NCBI GenBank assembly: GCA_964346475.1 | Contig: CAYFUM010000005.1 | Location: forward strand, 20,837-84,836 | Reading direction: 5' to 3' | From: DTU036 sp964346475 | GTDB taxonomy: Bacteria > Bacillota > Clostridia > Peptostreptococcales > Acidaminobacteraceae | Length of the DNA stretch: 64,000 nucleotides | Shown: positions 15,426 to 23,696 of the stretch, piece after piece | Position numbering within the stretch: the first letter of the stretch is position 1 | How the letters are laid out: each line of letters begins with the position of its first letter | The notes under the pieces: model-generated | What the model saw: the letters and a program-made list of their open reading frames with translations, nothing else | Database searches by the model: none | What the model was told of the DNA's origin: nothing | Program-made: the position numbers and the translations under genes

Positions 15426-17948
15426 ATGTATAAAGATACCATTGAAAAAAGGCTAGAGGAATTAAAGACTTCTAAACAGGGACTAAGTCCTGAAGAAAGA
15501 AGCTCTAGACGACAAGACCATGGATACAATGAATTTACTAACCTAGAAGAACGTTCGATCTTTAGCTTTCTGGCTGAGAGCTTCAAGTCATATATTCAAG
15601 CTTTACTTTTTATGGGATTTATATTTTTCGCCTATTTAGGCAGCTTTATGGAGGCGGGAATTTTCCTAGGAATATTTGTTTTTAGGAGTTTGATAAAGAC
15701 TTATAGAGATCTAAGTGTTCAAAGGAATAGGTTGAAGTTTAGAAAGCAGAATCTAGGCTTCTCCAGAGTGCTTGAAAAGGGTGAGGTGGTTAACCTAGCC
15801 ATGCGGGAACTGATACCAGGAGACATTGTTCTTCTTAAGAAGGGAGATATAATCCCTGCCGATGGGAGGCTTGTTGAGGGTAGAGAGCTTTATGTTGATG
15901 AATCAATTCTCACTGGCAATAAGGAGCCTTTTTGTAAGGATGTAAGCTTTTTAGCCCAGGATAGTATACCCATGGGAGAGAGAGCCAACATGGTCTACGC
16001 ATCCAGTCTTGTCTGCGGTGGTGAGGGGATCATGGTTGTCACTGCTACTGGCTATGACACTGAACTTGGCAAGGTCGCCTTCATGATTTTAAAGGACAGT
16101 GATGAAAAAACGGTGACTGAGACCAGAGTAAAAAAACAATCAAGGATTTTCAACCTTCTTATTTGCATTCTGGCTCTTGCTCTAGGGGGCTACGCCTTCT
16201 TCATAGACAAGGGTCTACTTGAAGTCTTGTTTCTTACTTTAAGCCTCCTTATGGCAACCTGTCTTGAGGGTTTATCAGGTCTGCCTCAAGAGCTTGAAGC
16301 TGGAAGTGTTCTGAAGTTTGCAAATAAGGGCCTTGCCATAAAGAAGGGTGAGGTGCTTGAGGATCTAGCTGGTGTATCCCAGGTGGCTTTTGATCTCGCA
16401 CCCTATCTTAGCCAGGGACAGATCAAGGTTAAGGATATTTCCAGTGCTAGGGAAGATGATGAAAGGACTATAAAAAAGATTTCTCTACTGCTTGCCACGA
16501 AAAAGGATTTAATAAGCCCCGAGATTCAGGCTTTGAGAGAATTTGCTTTAAGGGAAAATCCCGATTTAGATAGGGAGATAGAAGGCTATGAATTTATTGA
16601 TGAGATAAATGAGCTCTCAGGAAAAGGCCTCTATAGGGCTTTTTATAAAGAAGAGTTCGAGGGGATTTCCCTGGCCCTAGGGAAGTCAGCTGAGGTTTTA
16701 GAGCTGTGTTCCCACTATGGCGAGGATAAGAGTGTCCTGGAAATGGACTCAGAAACCCTGGATAATATTAGGGCTATTGAAGAGCAGTTTAAGAATGAGG
16801 GCAAGGATGTCTTGGCTCTGGCCTATAGAGACAGCTATTCCTTCCAAGAAAACAATTTAGTTTTTCTAGGCCTGGTTTCTCTAGGTTTAGCAGGCAATGA
16901 AGGAGTTAAGGAAACGATCAAGGTCCTAAAAAATGCCGGTATCCAACCACTTATGATGAGTGATCATAAAGCAGAAGAGGGTGACCAGCTGGCAAGGGAG
17001 TTAGGATTTTTAATTCCAGGTTACGAGCTTATAGACAAGGAGGCATTTGAGGCTCTTAGTGATGAAGAGCTGCTAGGCCAACTTGATAATTATACAGCCT
17101 ATTTTGAAATGAACGGAGTTTCTAGAGCAAGGCTGATAGAGGCTTGGAAAGCCAAGGGTAAGAGACTTGCAATTACCTGTCCGGGAATGGATTATATAGG
17201 CGGCTATTCCGATGCGGCTGTCATCGTTGGAGACCTTGATAAATCTAGTCCTGTTGTTAAGGAGGCTAGCGATCTTTTGATAAGTAGTGATAATTTATCT
17301 AGCTTTACTGAGGCCCTGGCTGAGGCTAGGATGTATTATCTGAATATTAGAAGGAGGATGCGCTTTGACCTGGTGCTTGCCCTGGCTCTACTGATTAGTA
17401 ATTTTGCGATACTGGCACTCTTCAAGGAGCAGGCCTTTAGTTTTATGGGACTCTTATGGCTTGGCCTGGTAGTCAAGGTTCTGCCTGGACTAGCTCTGCA
17501 GAAGGAGGCTAGGGAAAGAAATGTTCTTTTTAGATCTCCTGCAAGAGTTGAAAAGGGTCCCTTGACAATAAAATCTATCTTTTTGACTATTTTTGAGGCC
17601 TTGCTAATTGCCCTTAGTGTACTGGCGGTCTTTATGTTCTATCCACTGGCATCTATAAGTATGCTAAACGCCATGGCCTATTTAGTCTTTGGATTTGGCA
17701 TCCTCCTCCAGGCTTTTGGGCTTAGAAGTGCTCAGTGGGTTCTGGGTAGAGGGTTCTTTTCCAATAGGAGTTTCTTTGCTGCCTTTATTATTTCCGCTCT
17801 TCTTCTTGTTGCTCCCTTATTAAATCCCCTGAGTGCCCATCTACTGGGGCTGGGGACCTTAAGGCTTGATCACTGGCTTATGAGTCTTGCTTTGGCAGTA
17901 ATCCCCCTTGTAATAACGGAGGCAAGAAAGATCTTCATTAAGGAGTAG
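15426..17948 (+). CDS. P2-type cation ATPase homologue lacking all catalytic motifs (pseudo-pump)
   Basis: The 840-aa intact frame aligns over its full length with Ca2+-type P-ATPases: cation ATPase N-domain (1-70), helices M1-M2 (~55-92), actuator domain (~95-235), M3-M4 (~242-286), P and N domains (~310-640) and M5-M10 (~645-838). Yet every signature is changed. The phosphorylation loop DKTGTLT is 'DLAPYLS' (323-329). Actuator TGES is 'TGNK' (163-166). M4 PEGLP is 'LEGLS' (280-284). The nucleotide site KGA is 'LGKSAEVL'. The MxTGD loop is 'MMSDH' (510-514). TGDGVND is 'TCPGMDY' (584-590). In M6, NLVTDG is 'GLVVKV' (680-685), with Lys684 replacing the cation-binding Asp. It cannot be a normal pump. 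The long clean frame, own promoter, RBS and terminator argue that it is kept for a non-catalytic role, such as sensing or scaffolding. Confidence 0.85.
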   Translation: MYKDTIEKRLEELKTSKQGLSPEERSSRRQDHGYNEFTNLEERSIFSFLAESFKSYIQALLFMGFIFFAYLGSFMEAGIFLGIFVFRSLIKTYRDLSVQRNRLKFRKQNLGFSRVLEKGEVVNLAMRELIPGDIVLLKKGDIIPADGRLVEGRELYVDESILTGNKEPFCKDVSFLAQDSIPMGERANMVYASSLVCGGEGIMVVTATGYDTELGKVAFMILKDSDEKTVTETRVKKQSRIFNLLICILALALGGYAFFIDKGLLEVLFLTLSLLMATCLEGLSGLPQELEAGSVLKFANKGLAIKKGEVLEDLAGVSQVAFDLAPYLSQGQIKVKDISSAREDDERTIKKISLLLATKKDLISPEIQALREFALRENPDLDREIEGYEFIDEINELSGKGLYRAFYKEEFEGISLALGKSAEVLELCSHYGEDKSVLEMDSETLDNIRAIEEQFKNEGKDVLALAYRDSYSFQENNLVFLGLVSLGLAGNEGVKETIKVLKNAGIQPLMMSDHKAEEGDQLARELGFLIPGYELIDKEAFEALSDEELLGQLDNYTAYFEMNGVSRARLIEAWKAKGKRLAITCPGMDYIGGYSDAAVIVGDLDKSSPVVKEASDLLISSDNLSSFTEALAEARMYYLNIRRRMRFDLVLALALLISNFAILALFKEQAFSFMGLLWLGLVVKVLPGLALQKEARERNVLFRSPARVEKGPLTIKSIFLTIFEALLIALSVLAVFMFYPLASISMLNAMAYLVFGFGILLQAFGLRSAQWVLGRGFFSNRSFFAAFIISALLLVAPLLNPLSAHLLGLGTLRLDHWLMSLALAVIPLVITEARKIFIKE

Positions 17949-17951
17949 GTT

Positions 17952-17989
17952 AAAGGGTATTAGTGGTAATCGCTAATACCCTTTTTTTT
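17952..17989 (+). terminator. Strong Rho-independent terminator
   Basis: AAAGGGTATTAG (17952-17963), a 9-nt loop and CTAATACCCTTT (17973-17984) form a 12-bp perfect stem running into eight T. It separates the P-type ATPase-like gene from the heat-shock operon. Confidence 0.95.
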
Positions 17990-18045
17990 CTCTTCTTTCT
18001 TTTCTTCGACAGATTTATTTTTTCCCTTTTATTTACAAAAAGCTC

Positions 18046-18073
18046 TTGACTAGCTAGTTAATTGCTGTATAAT
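18046..18073 (+). promoter_or_regulatory. Heat-shock operon promoter
   Basis: TTGACT (18046-18051), a 16-bp spacer and a perfect TATAAT (18068-18073). The CIRCE operator begins five bases after the -10, so HrcA bound there would block initiation. Confidence 0.85.
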
Positions 18074-18077
18074 GATA

Positions 18078-18104
18078 TTAGCACTCGATTGAGTAGAGTG
18101 CTAG
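18078..18104. promoter_or_regulatory. CIRCE operator (HrcA binding site)
   Basis: TTAGCACTC, nine bases, GAGTGCTAG: the canonical CIRCE inverted repeat TTAGCACTC-N9-GAGTGCTAA with one mismatch in the last base. HrcA represses from CIRCE sites; here it would control hrcA-grpE-dnaK-dnaJ. Confidence 0.95.
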
Positions 18105-18117
18105 CACGGAGAATAAA

Positions 18118-19140
18118 ATGCTGACATCAAGACAAATTGACATATTAAAATTTATAGTAGATGACTTTATAGTGACTGGGCAACCGGTTGGAAGTAGGAG
18201 ACTTTCAAAAATACCTCAGCTCAATGTTTCTCCAGCCACCATAAGAAATGAAATGGCTGATTTAGAGGATTTTGGATATGTCCTCCAACCCCACATCTCA
18301 GCAGGGAGGATTCCCTCGGAACTGGGGCTGCGTTTTTATGTGGATAGTCTTCTGGAAGGCTATGAACTAACAGACAATGCCAGCTCTAGAATTAGGTCTC
18401 TTTATTTTTTACACTATGAGGAGAATACCAGCATCCTAAGGCAGGCAGCTAGGGTTTTAAGTGAAAGTTCAGAAATGACTGTTATTATTACTGAACCTCG
18501 TTTTACAGCCAGACGACTGACCAATATGAAGCTTATTAAGATGAGCTCAAATAGAATTCTCTTAGTGATGATTACAGATAACGAGGAAGTGAAGACTCTT
18601 ATTATAAATTCTGAGGATTTTTCCCAGGAGGAGCTTGATGATCTTAATCAGGAATTTACCCCTTTGATCCTTGGCTGCTCCTTGGAGGAAATATCCTTTA
18701 GGGATTTCAACAAATTAAAAAACAAACACTCCCACTTAAGTGGGCTTATAGATTATGTTCTGCCGGCAATGAAGGAGGCCCTTCGAAAACTCAACAAGGA
18801 GAGCATAATCGTTGCTGGTAGGGAAAACCTGCTCAGGTCTGAGCATTTTAGTGATATGGATCTAGCCCGTAGAGCATTAGCTAGCCTAAAAAACCCTATG
18901 GATGTCCTTGATTTACTGGCAACTGACAAGGAGGGCCTTAGTGTTCGAATTGGCGGAGAACTTGGCAATATAATCTTTAATGAATTTTCTCTAGTACAAT
19001 GCAGCTTTAATTACGGTGGGGGACAGAGGGGACAGCTTGCCCTACTAGGACCCAAACGTATGGATTATGGAAAAGCAATTAGTATTGTTGAGATAGGAGC
19101 AAGTACCCTGACGGATTTATTTTCAGGAATACATTTATAG
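18118..19140 (+). CDS. hrcA: Heat-inducible transcription repressor HrcA
   Basis: The 340-aa repressor has an N-terminal winged-helix domain, 'LTSRQIDILKFIVDDFIVTGQPVGSR' (shortened: LTSRQIDILK...GQPVGSR), with the recognition region 'VSPATIRNEMADLEDFGY' near residues 36-55. A GAF-like effector domain follows. The C-terminus 'IVEIGASTLTDLFSG' is standard. HrcA binds CIRCE and needs GroEL for activity, so free chaperone capacity sets heat-shock expression. Its own gene is first in the operon behind CIRCE, giving autoregulation. The start ATG follows 'cggagaataaa'. Confidence 0.97.
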   Translation: MLTSRQIDILKFIVDDFIVTGQPVGSRRLSKIPQLNVSPATIRNEMADLEDFGYVLQPHISAGRIPSELGLRFYVDSLLEGYELTDNASSRIRSLYFLHYEENTSILRQAARVLSESSEMTVIITEPRFTARRLTNMKLIKMSSNRILLVMITDNEEVKTLIINSEDFSQEELDDLNQEFTPLILGCSLEEISFRDFNKLKNKHSHLSGLIDYVLPAMKEALRKLNKESIIVAGRENLLRSEHFSDMDLARRALASLKNPMDVLDLLATDKEGLSVRIGGELGNIIFNEFSLVQCSFNYGGGQRGQLALLGPKRMDYGKAISIVEIGASTLTDLFSGIHL

Positions 19141-19148
19141 GAGGTTTC

Positions 19149-19348
19149 AGTGGATAAAGAAGAGCTAGTAACTTTAGAGGAAGACAAGGAAGAAAAAGNN
19201 NNNNNNNNNNNNNNNNNNNNNNNNNNNNNNNNNNNNNNNNNNNNNNNNNNNNNNNNNNNNNNNNNNNNNNNNNNNNNNNNNNNNNNNNNNNNNNNNNNAG
19301 TGGATAAAGAAGAGCTAGTAACTTTAGAGGAAGACAAGGAAGAAAAAG
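19149..19348. other. Assembly gap (100 N) flanked by an exact 50-bp duplication
   Basis: Bases 19199-19298 are N. The 50 bases before the gap (19149-19198) and the 50 after it (19299-19348) are identical. This is the signature of two contigs that overlap by 50 bp but were joined with a fixed-size spacer. Removing one copy and the Ns (150 bp, a multiple of three) restores a normal grpE frame. A true tandem repeat in the genome cannot be excluded from this alone. Confidence 0.9.
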
Positions 19349-19809
19349 AGGACCAGCAGGAGACTCAGCAGGTTTCTCTAGAAGAGGAGCTGGAAGGACT
19401 TAAAGATAAATATCTGAGACTTCAGGCAGAATATTCCAACTATAGAAGGAGGACTGCTGAGGAAAAATCAGCAATCTATAGTATGGGAAATGAAAGGCTT
19501 ATACTTGAACTGCTTCCAGTCTTGGATAATTTTGATAGGGCTTGCCTAAACATGGAGGAAAATGGCCTTTCTAGTAGCTATCTTGCTGGGATTGATATGA
19601 TAAAGAAATCTCTAGTACAGGTCCTTGAAAAGGAGGGCCTCAAAGAGATTAAAGCCTGTGGAGAAGACTTTGACCCTGAACTTCATCATGCGGTTCTAAT
19701 GGAGGAATGTCAGGATGAAAAAGAGGGTGTAGTTCTTGAAGAGCTACAAAAAGGATATAAATTAAAGGAAAAGACGATACGACCAACCATGGTTAAGGTA
19801 TCGAAATAG
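19150..19809 (+). CDS. grpE: Nucleotide exchange factor GrpE (contains assembly gap)
   Basis: GrpE releases ADP from DnaK. The frame starts at GTG 19150, 4-5 bp after AGGAGG, and runs with an acidic disordered N-terminus, a long coiled coil ('LEGLKDKYLRLQAEYSNYRRRTAEEK') and the beta-wing domain ending 'GYKLKEKTIRPTMVKVSK'. Nominal length is 219 codons including 33 codons of N and a duplicated block. With the gap closed as an overlap, the protein is 169 aa, a normal size for Firmicutes GrpE. It sits 9 bp after hrcA and 8 bp before dnaK. Confidence 0.93.
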   Translation: MDKEELVTLEEDKEEKXXXXXXXXXXXXXXXXXXXXXXXXXXXXXXXXXXVDKEELVTLEEDKEEKEDQQETQQVSLEEELEGLKDKYLRLQAEYSNYRRRTAEEKSAIYSMGNERLILELLPVLDNFDRACLNMEENGLSSSYLAGIDMIKKSLVQVLEKEGLKEIKACGEDFDPELHHAVLMEECQDEKEGVVLEELQKGYKLKEKTIRPTMVKVSK

Positions 19810-19817
19810 GAGGAAAA

Positions 19818-21617
19818 ATGGCAAAGATAATAGGTATTGACCTAGGTACAACAAATTCCTGTGTTGCAGTATTAGAAGGTGGAGAAGCAAGAATAATACC
19901 CAATGCAGAGGGAAATAGAACCACCCCTTCAATTGTCGCCTTTACTCAAAAGGGTGAGAGGCTGGTGGGTGAAACAGCAAAGCGTCAGGCAATTACAAAC
20001 CCTGGAAGAACAGTTATGAGTGTAAAAAGGGAAATGGGCTCCGATTGGAGTGAGGAGATAGATGGTAAAAAGTACACAGCTCAAGAAATCTCTGCCCTTG
20101 TTTTAGCCAAGCTTAAGACCGATGCAGAAAGCTATTTGGGTGAAACTGTTAAAGAGGCAGTCATCACTGTGCCTGCCTACTTCACCGATGCCCAGAGACA
20201 GGCTACCAAGGACGCTGGAAAGATTGCAGGTCTTGAAGTTCTTCGTATAATCAATGAGCCAACAGCAGCCTCCCTGGCCTACGGCCTGGATAAGAAGCAC
20301 GCAAACCATAAAATACTTGTCTTTGACCTTGGTGGTGGAACCTTTGACGTTTCAATCCTAGAAATAGGTGATGGAGTATTTGAGGTCCTAGCTACCAATG
20401 GAGACAACCATCTTGGTGGAGATGACTTTGATAAGGCTATTATTGACTGGCTGGTAGAGCAGTTTAAAAAAGAGAACAAGGTTGATTTAAGCGGTGATAG
20501 AACTGCAATGCAAAGATTAAAGGAAGCAGCTGAAAAAGCAAAAATGGAGCTATCCTCAGTTCAAACCACAAACATCAACATCCCCTTCCTCTTTATGGGA
20601 GAAGAAGGACCCCTGCATCTTGATATCAACCTAACCCGAGCCAAGTTTGATCAGCTGACAGAAAAACTGATAAAGAGGGTTGAAGGTCCTATGAAAAAGG
20701 CTCTGGCTGATTCAGGACTCAAGGATAGTGAGATTGACGATGTTATCCTGGTTGGCGGTTCTACAAGAATTCCTGCGGTTATTAGCGCGGTGAAGAGGAT
20801 TATTAACAAAGAGCCCCATAAGGGCGTCAATCCTGATGAAAGTGTTGCTGCAGGTGCTGCCATCCAAGCCGGTGTCCTGGCTGGAGAAGTTCATGATATT
20901 CTCCTTCTTGATGTAACTCCACTATCCCTGGGAATTGAGACCCTGGGTAATGTATTCACCAGGCTGATAGAAAGAAATACAACAATTCCGACAAAGAAGA
21001 GTCAGATCTTCTCAACTGCTACTGATAATCAGCCCGCAGTGGATATTCATGTACTCCAGGGCGAAAGGCCCATGTCTACCGACAACGTAACCCTTGGCAG
21101 GTTCCAGCTTGATGGAATTCCACCAGCAAGAAGAGGAGTACCTCAAATAGAGGTAACCTTTGATATCGATGCCAATGGCATAGTCCATGTTTCTGCTAAA
21201 GACCTGGGAACAGGCAAGGAGCAGTCCATCAATATTACAGCCAGTGCAAACCTTTCCGAAGATGAAATTAACCAAAAAGTCAGAGAAGCTGAAGAATATG
21301 CCCAGGAAGACAAGGCCAAAAAGGATCTAGCTGAGGCCAAAAATACTGGGGATGCCCTGGCCTACCAGGCTGAGCAAACCCTGGAAGAATTGGGAGAAAA
21401 GGTAGAGGAAGCTGAAAAGACCAAGATTGAAGAAATGGTCAGTGCATTGAAAAATGCTCTTGAAGGTGATACACTGGATGAGATTAAGGATAAAACTAAG
21501 GAACTTGAAGCTGCCATGCAACCCTTAGCTCAAAAGCTCTATGAGCAGGCCTCCCAGGAGGGAGAAGCTCAAAGTAGTGACGATGTAGAAGAAGCAGACT
21601 ACGAAGTAGTAGACTAA
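19818..21617 (+). CDS. dnaK: Hsp70 chaperone DnaK
   Basis: The 599-aa ATP-dependent chaperone binds exposed hydrophobic segments of client proteins. It has phosphate-1 'IGIDLGTTNSCVAV' (residues 5-18), phosphate-2 'VFDLGGGTFDVSI', 'DVILVGGSTRIPAV', the linker 'DILLLDVTPLSLGIE', a substrate-binding beta domain, and an acidic helical lid ending 'EEADYEVVD'. It lacks the loop insert of Gram-negative DnaK in the ATPase domain, as usual for Firmicutes. AGGAGG precedes the ATG. It acts with GrpE (upstream) and DnaJ (downstream) in the same operon. Confidence 0.98.
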   Translation: MAKIIGIDLGTTNSCVAVLEGGEARIIPNAEGNRTTPSIVAFTQKGERLVGETAKRQAITNPGRTVMSVKREMGSDWSEEIDGKKYTAQEISALVLAKLKTDAESYLGETVKEAVITVPAYFTDAQRQATKDAGKIAGLEVLRIINEPTAASLAYGLDKKHANHKILVFDLGGGTFDVSILEIGDGVFEVLATNGDNHLGGDDFDKAIIDWLVEQFKKENKVDLSGDRTAMQRLKEAAEKAKMELSSVQTTNINIPFLFMGEEGPLHLDINLTRAKFDQLTEKLIKRVEGPMKKALADSGLKDSEIDDVILVGGSTRIPAVISAVKRIINKEPHKGVNPDESVAAGAAIQAGVLAGEVHDILLLDVTPLSLGIETLGNVFTRLIERNTTIPTKKSQIFSTATDNQPAVDIHVLQGERPMSTDNVTLGRFQLDGIPPARRGVPQIEVTFDIDANGIVHVSAKDLGTGKEQSINITASANLSEDEINQKVREAEEYAQEDKAKKDLAEAKNTGDALAYQAEQTLEELGEKVEEAEKTKIEEMVSALKNALEGDTLDEIKDKTKELEAAMQPLAQKLYEQASQEGEAQSSDDVEEADYEVVD

Positions 21618-21621
21618 TATG

Positions 21622-21649
21622 GAGGAATAGGCTTTCGAGTCTATTCCTC
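21622..21649 (+). other. Intercistronic hairpin between dnaK and dnaJ
   Basis: GAGGAATAG (21622-21630) and CTATTCCTC (21641-21649) form a 9-bp perfect stem with a 10-nt loop. No U-tract follows ('ttgtgagg'), so it is not a classical terminator. It may act as a processing or stability element that sets the dnaK:dnaJ ratio; this is inference. Confidence 0.6.
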
Positions 21650-21663
21650 TTGTGAGGAATTAG

Positions 21664-22797
21664 ATGAGTAAACGAGACTATTATGAAGTATTAGGTGTAG
21701 AGCGTGGGGCCGATGATCAGGCTATAAAAAGCGCCTATCGCAAGCTTGCCATGAAGTACCACCCGGATAAAAATCCTGGGGATAAAGAGGCAGAAGCCAG
21801 TTTTAAAGAGATTAATGAGGCCTATGAAATTCTTAGTGATTCTGAAAAAAGGCAGCGCTATGATCAGTTTGGCCATGCTGGAGTGGACCCCAATGCTTCT
21901 GCGGGCTATGGTGATTTTGGTGGCTTTGGCGGCTTTGATGATGTTAGCGATATTTTTTCCAGCTTTTTTGGAGGGGGATTTAGTGGATTTGGGCAAAGCG
22001 CCTCCCCGGGACCGAGAAGGGGGGGTGATGTCAGTGCTGATGTCCACTTGAGCTTCCAGGAGGCCTATACAGGGGCAAGCAAAGAGGTCAGCTTCTACCG
22101 CTTAGAGGACTGTACTACTTGTCATGGCAGCGGAGCGGCAGAGGGCTCATCTGTATCTACCTGTTCTACCTGCGGAGGAAGTGGTCAGGTGCGCCAGGTT
22201 CAACCTGGAATTTTTGGCCAATCAGTCCATATTTCAACCTGCCCTACCTGCCATGGTAAAGGGGAAAGACCTGATGAGGCCTGTCCAACTTGTAAGGGTA
22301 AGGGTAAGGTTCGAAAACGCAGGACCATCCGCGTAAAAATACCTGCAGGAGTTGATAATGGCCATATAATGACCCTTTCAGGTGAGGGAGATATTGGTGA
22401 GCTGGGTGGTCCCAAGGGAGACCTTTTACTGAGAATCTTTGTGCAGAGGGACCAGGTTTTTACCAGAGATGGTCTGGATGTTTTCCAAGAGATTCCCATA
22501 TCCTTCTCCCAGGCAGTTCTTGGAGATGAGATTGAAATACAGGGTCTTGAGGGGAAAATAAAACTAAAGATAGACCCGGGTAGTCAGCCCGGCAGCACTA
22601 GGCGTATTAGTGGCGGTGGATTTCCTAATGTTCGTGGCTATGGCAAGGGAGACCACTATATAAAACTGAGAGTAGACATACCCAAAAACCTCAATAACGC
22701 TCAGAAAAATGCCCTAAAGAACTTTGCAGAAGCCATGGGTGAAGAATTAAAGGAAAACAAGGGATTTTTTGGCAAGGTAAAAGATGCGATTAAATAG
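21664..22797 (+). CDS. dnaJ: Chaperone DnaJ (type A Hsp40)
   Basis: The 377-aa protein stimulates DnaK ATPase and delivers clients. The J-domain (1-70) holds the essential HPD ('YHPDKNPGDKEAE'). A Gly/Phe-rich linker (~75-120) follows. The zinc region has four CxxCxGxG-type repeats ('CTTCHGSG', 'CSTCGGSG', 'CPTCHGKG', 'CPTCKGKG'). The C-terminal substrate domains come last. All parts are complete, so it is a class A DnaJ. The ATG follows 'gaggaatta'. The stop lies in a small hairpin with a short T run. Confidence 0.98.
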   Translation: MSKRDYYEVLGVERGADDQAIKSAYRKLAMKYHPDKNPGDKEAEASFKEINEAYEILSDSEKRQRYDQFGHAGVDPNASAGYGDFGGFGGFDDVSDIFSSFFGGGFSGFGQSASPGPRRGGDVSADVHLSFQEAYTGASKEVSFYRLEDCTTCHGSGAAEGSSVSTCSTCGGSGQVRQVQPGIFGQSVHISTCPTCHGKGERPDEACPTCKGKGKVRKRRTIRVKIPAGVDNGHIMTLSGEGDIGELGGPKGDLLLRIFVQRDQVFTRDGLDVFQEIPISFSQAVLGDEIEIQGLEGKIKLKIDPGSQPGSTRRISGGGFPNVRGYGKGDHYIKLRVDIPKNLNNAQKNALKNFAEAMGEELKENKGFFGKVKDAIK

Positions 22798-22818
22798 AGC
22801 TCCTCTTGGGGCTCTTTT
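22796..22818 (+). terminator. Weak terminator hairpin after dnaJ
   Basis: AGAGCTCC (22796-22803), loop TCTT, GGGGCTCT (22808-22815) then TTTT. The stem has one G-U pair and a short U-tract. It could reduce but probably not abolish read-through into prmA. Confidence 0.5.
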
Positions 22819-22832
22819 ACTTGGAGATGAAT

Positions 22833-23696
22833 ATGCGCTACTTGATTATTAAAGTAAAAATAGCTAATGCTATGGATTTGGAAGAAAACCTGGCCTCCTT
22901 TGATTTAGAAGGCATTGAGATTTTAAACCCCCAGGACAGCATGTATTATCAATCAAGCTGGGATGTGGACGAGGCCCCCGATAGAAAGGAGGGGGATGAA
23001 GCAATTTTTAAAATCTATGGTGATATGCAGGAGCTTCAAAGAGTGGTTGATAGGTATGAAAAAATTATTATAAACCATGTCTTTGAAGAGATTGTTGAAA
23101 AGGACTGGAATGAGCTCTGGGCCCAGCAATTTCAGGGAATTGACCTGGGACAGGTCTTTATTAGACCGCCCTGGATAGACAGGAAAGAGGGCAGACTTGA
23201 TGTGATAATTGATCCGGGCATGGCCTTTGGGACAGGAAGCCATGAGACCACCATGCTCTGTCTAGGAGCACTTATGGACTATCTTAAGGCGGGAGATGAT
23301 CTCTATGATGTTGGTACGGGCAGCGGTATCCTGGCGATTCTAGCCAAGATTCTAGGTGCCGGCTACGTCAAGGCCATAGAGATAGATGAGGGTGCTCTGG
23401 CTAATGCAAGGCATAATGCCAGCTTAAACAATGTAGATATAGATTTTTCCCAGGCAGACCTTTTAAAGGATAGCTATAGGAAGGCAGATATAGTGGTTGC
23501 CAACATCCTTCCCAATGTATTGAGAGCTATGAAGGAAGACGCAAAGAAACTTCTTGTAGATTCTGGAACCTTGATCCTTTCGGGGATTTTGGAAAAAAGG
23601 GTTGATGAGCTAGTGGAATTTTATTCGGATTATTTTGAACTAAGGGAAAACAGGCAAATGGGCCAGTGGCATGTACTCATCCTGGTGAAGAAATGA
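22833..23696 (+). CDS. prmA: Ribosomal protein L11 methyltransferase
   Basis: The 287-aa enzyme methylates L11 at several lysines with SAM. The N-terminal domain recognises L11. The linker block 'FIRPPWIDRKEGRLDVIIDPGMAFGTGSHETT' (shortened: FIRPPW...DPGMAFGTGSHETT) is diagnostic. SAM motif I is 'LYDVGTGSGILAI', and the catalytic region has 'IVVANILPNVL'. I chose ATG 22833, six bases after GGAG; ATG 22827 is too close to it. It overlaps rsmE by 4 bp (ATGA). The dnaJ-prmA-rsmE-mtaB order is typical of Firmicutes. Confidence 0.95.
   Translation: MRYLIIKVKIANAMDLEENLASFDLEGIEILNPQDSMYYQSSWDVDEAPDRKEGDEAIFKIYGDMQELQRVVDRYEKIIINHVFEEIVEKDWNELWAQQFQGIDLGQVFIRPPWIDRKEGRLDVIIDPGMAFGTGSHETTMLCLGALMDYLKAGDDLYDVGTGSGILAILAKILGAGYVKAIEIDEGALANARHNASLNNVDIDFSQADLLKDSYRKADIVVANILPNVLRAMKEDAKKLLVDSGTLILSGILEKRVDELVEFYSDYFELRENRQMGQWHVLILVKK

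Noticed and set aside
19065..19337. Minus-strand frame through the N run
   Set aside because: It is the shadow of hrcA-grpE and is held open by Ns.
19149..19348. Biological tandem repeat in GrpE
   Set aside because: Exact 50-bp identity around a fixed 100-N spacer is better explained as an unmerged contig overlap.
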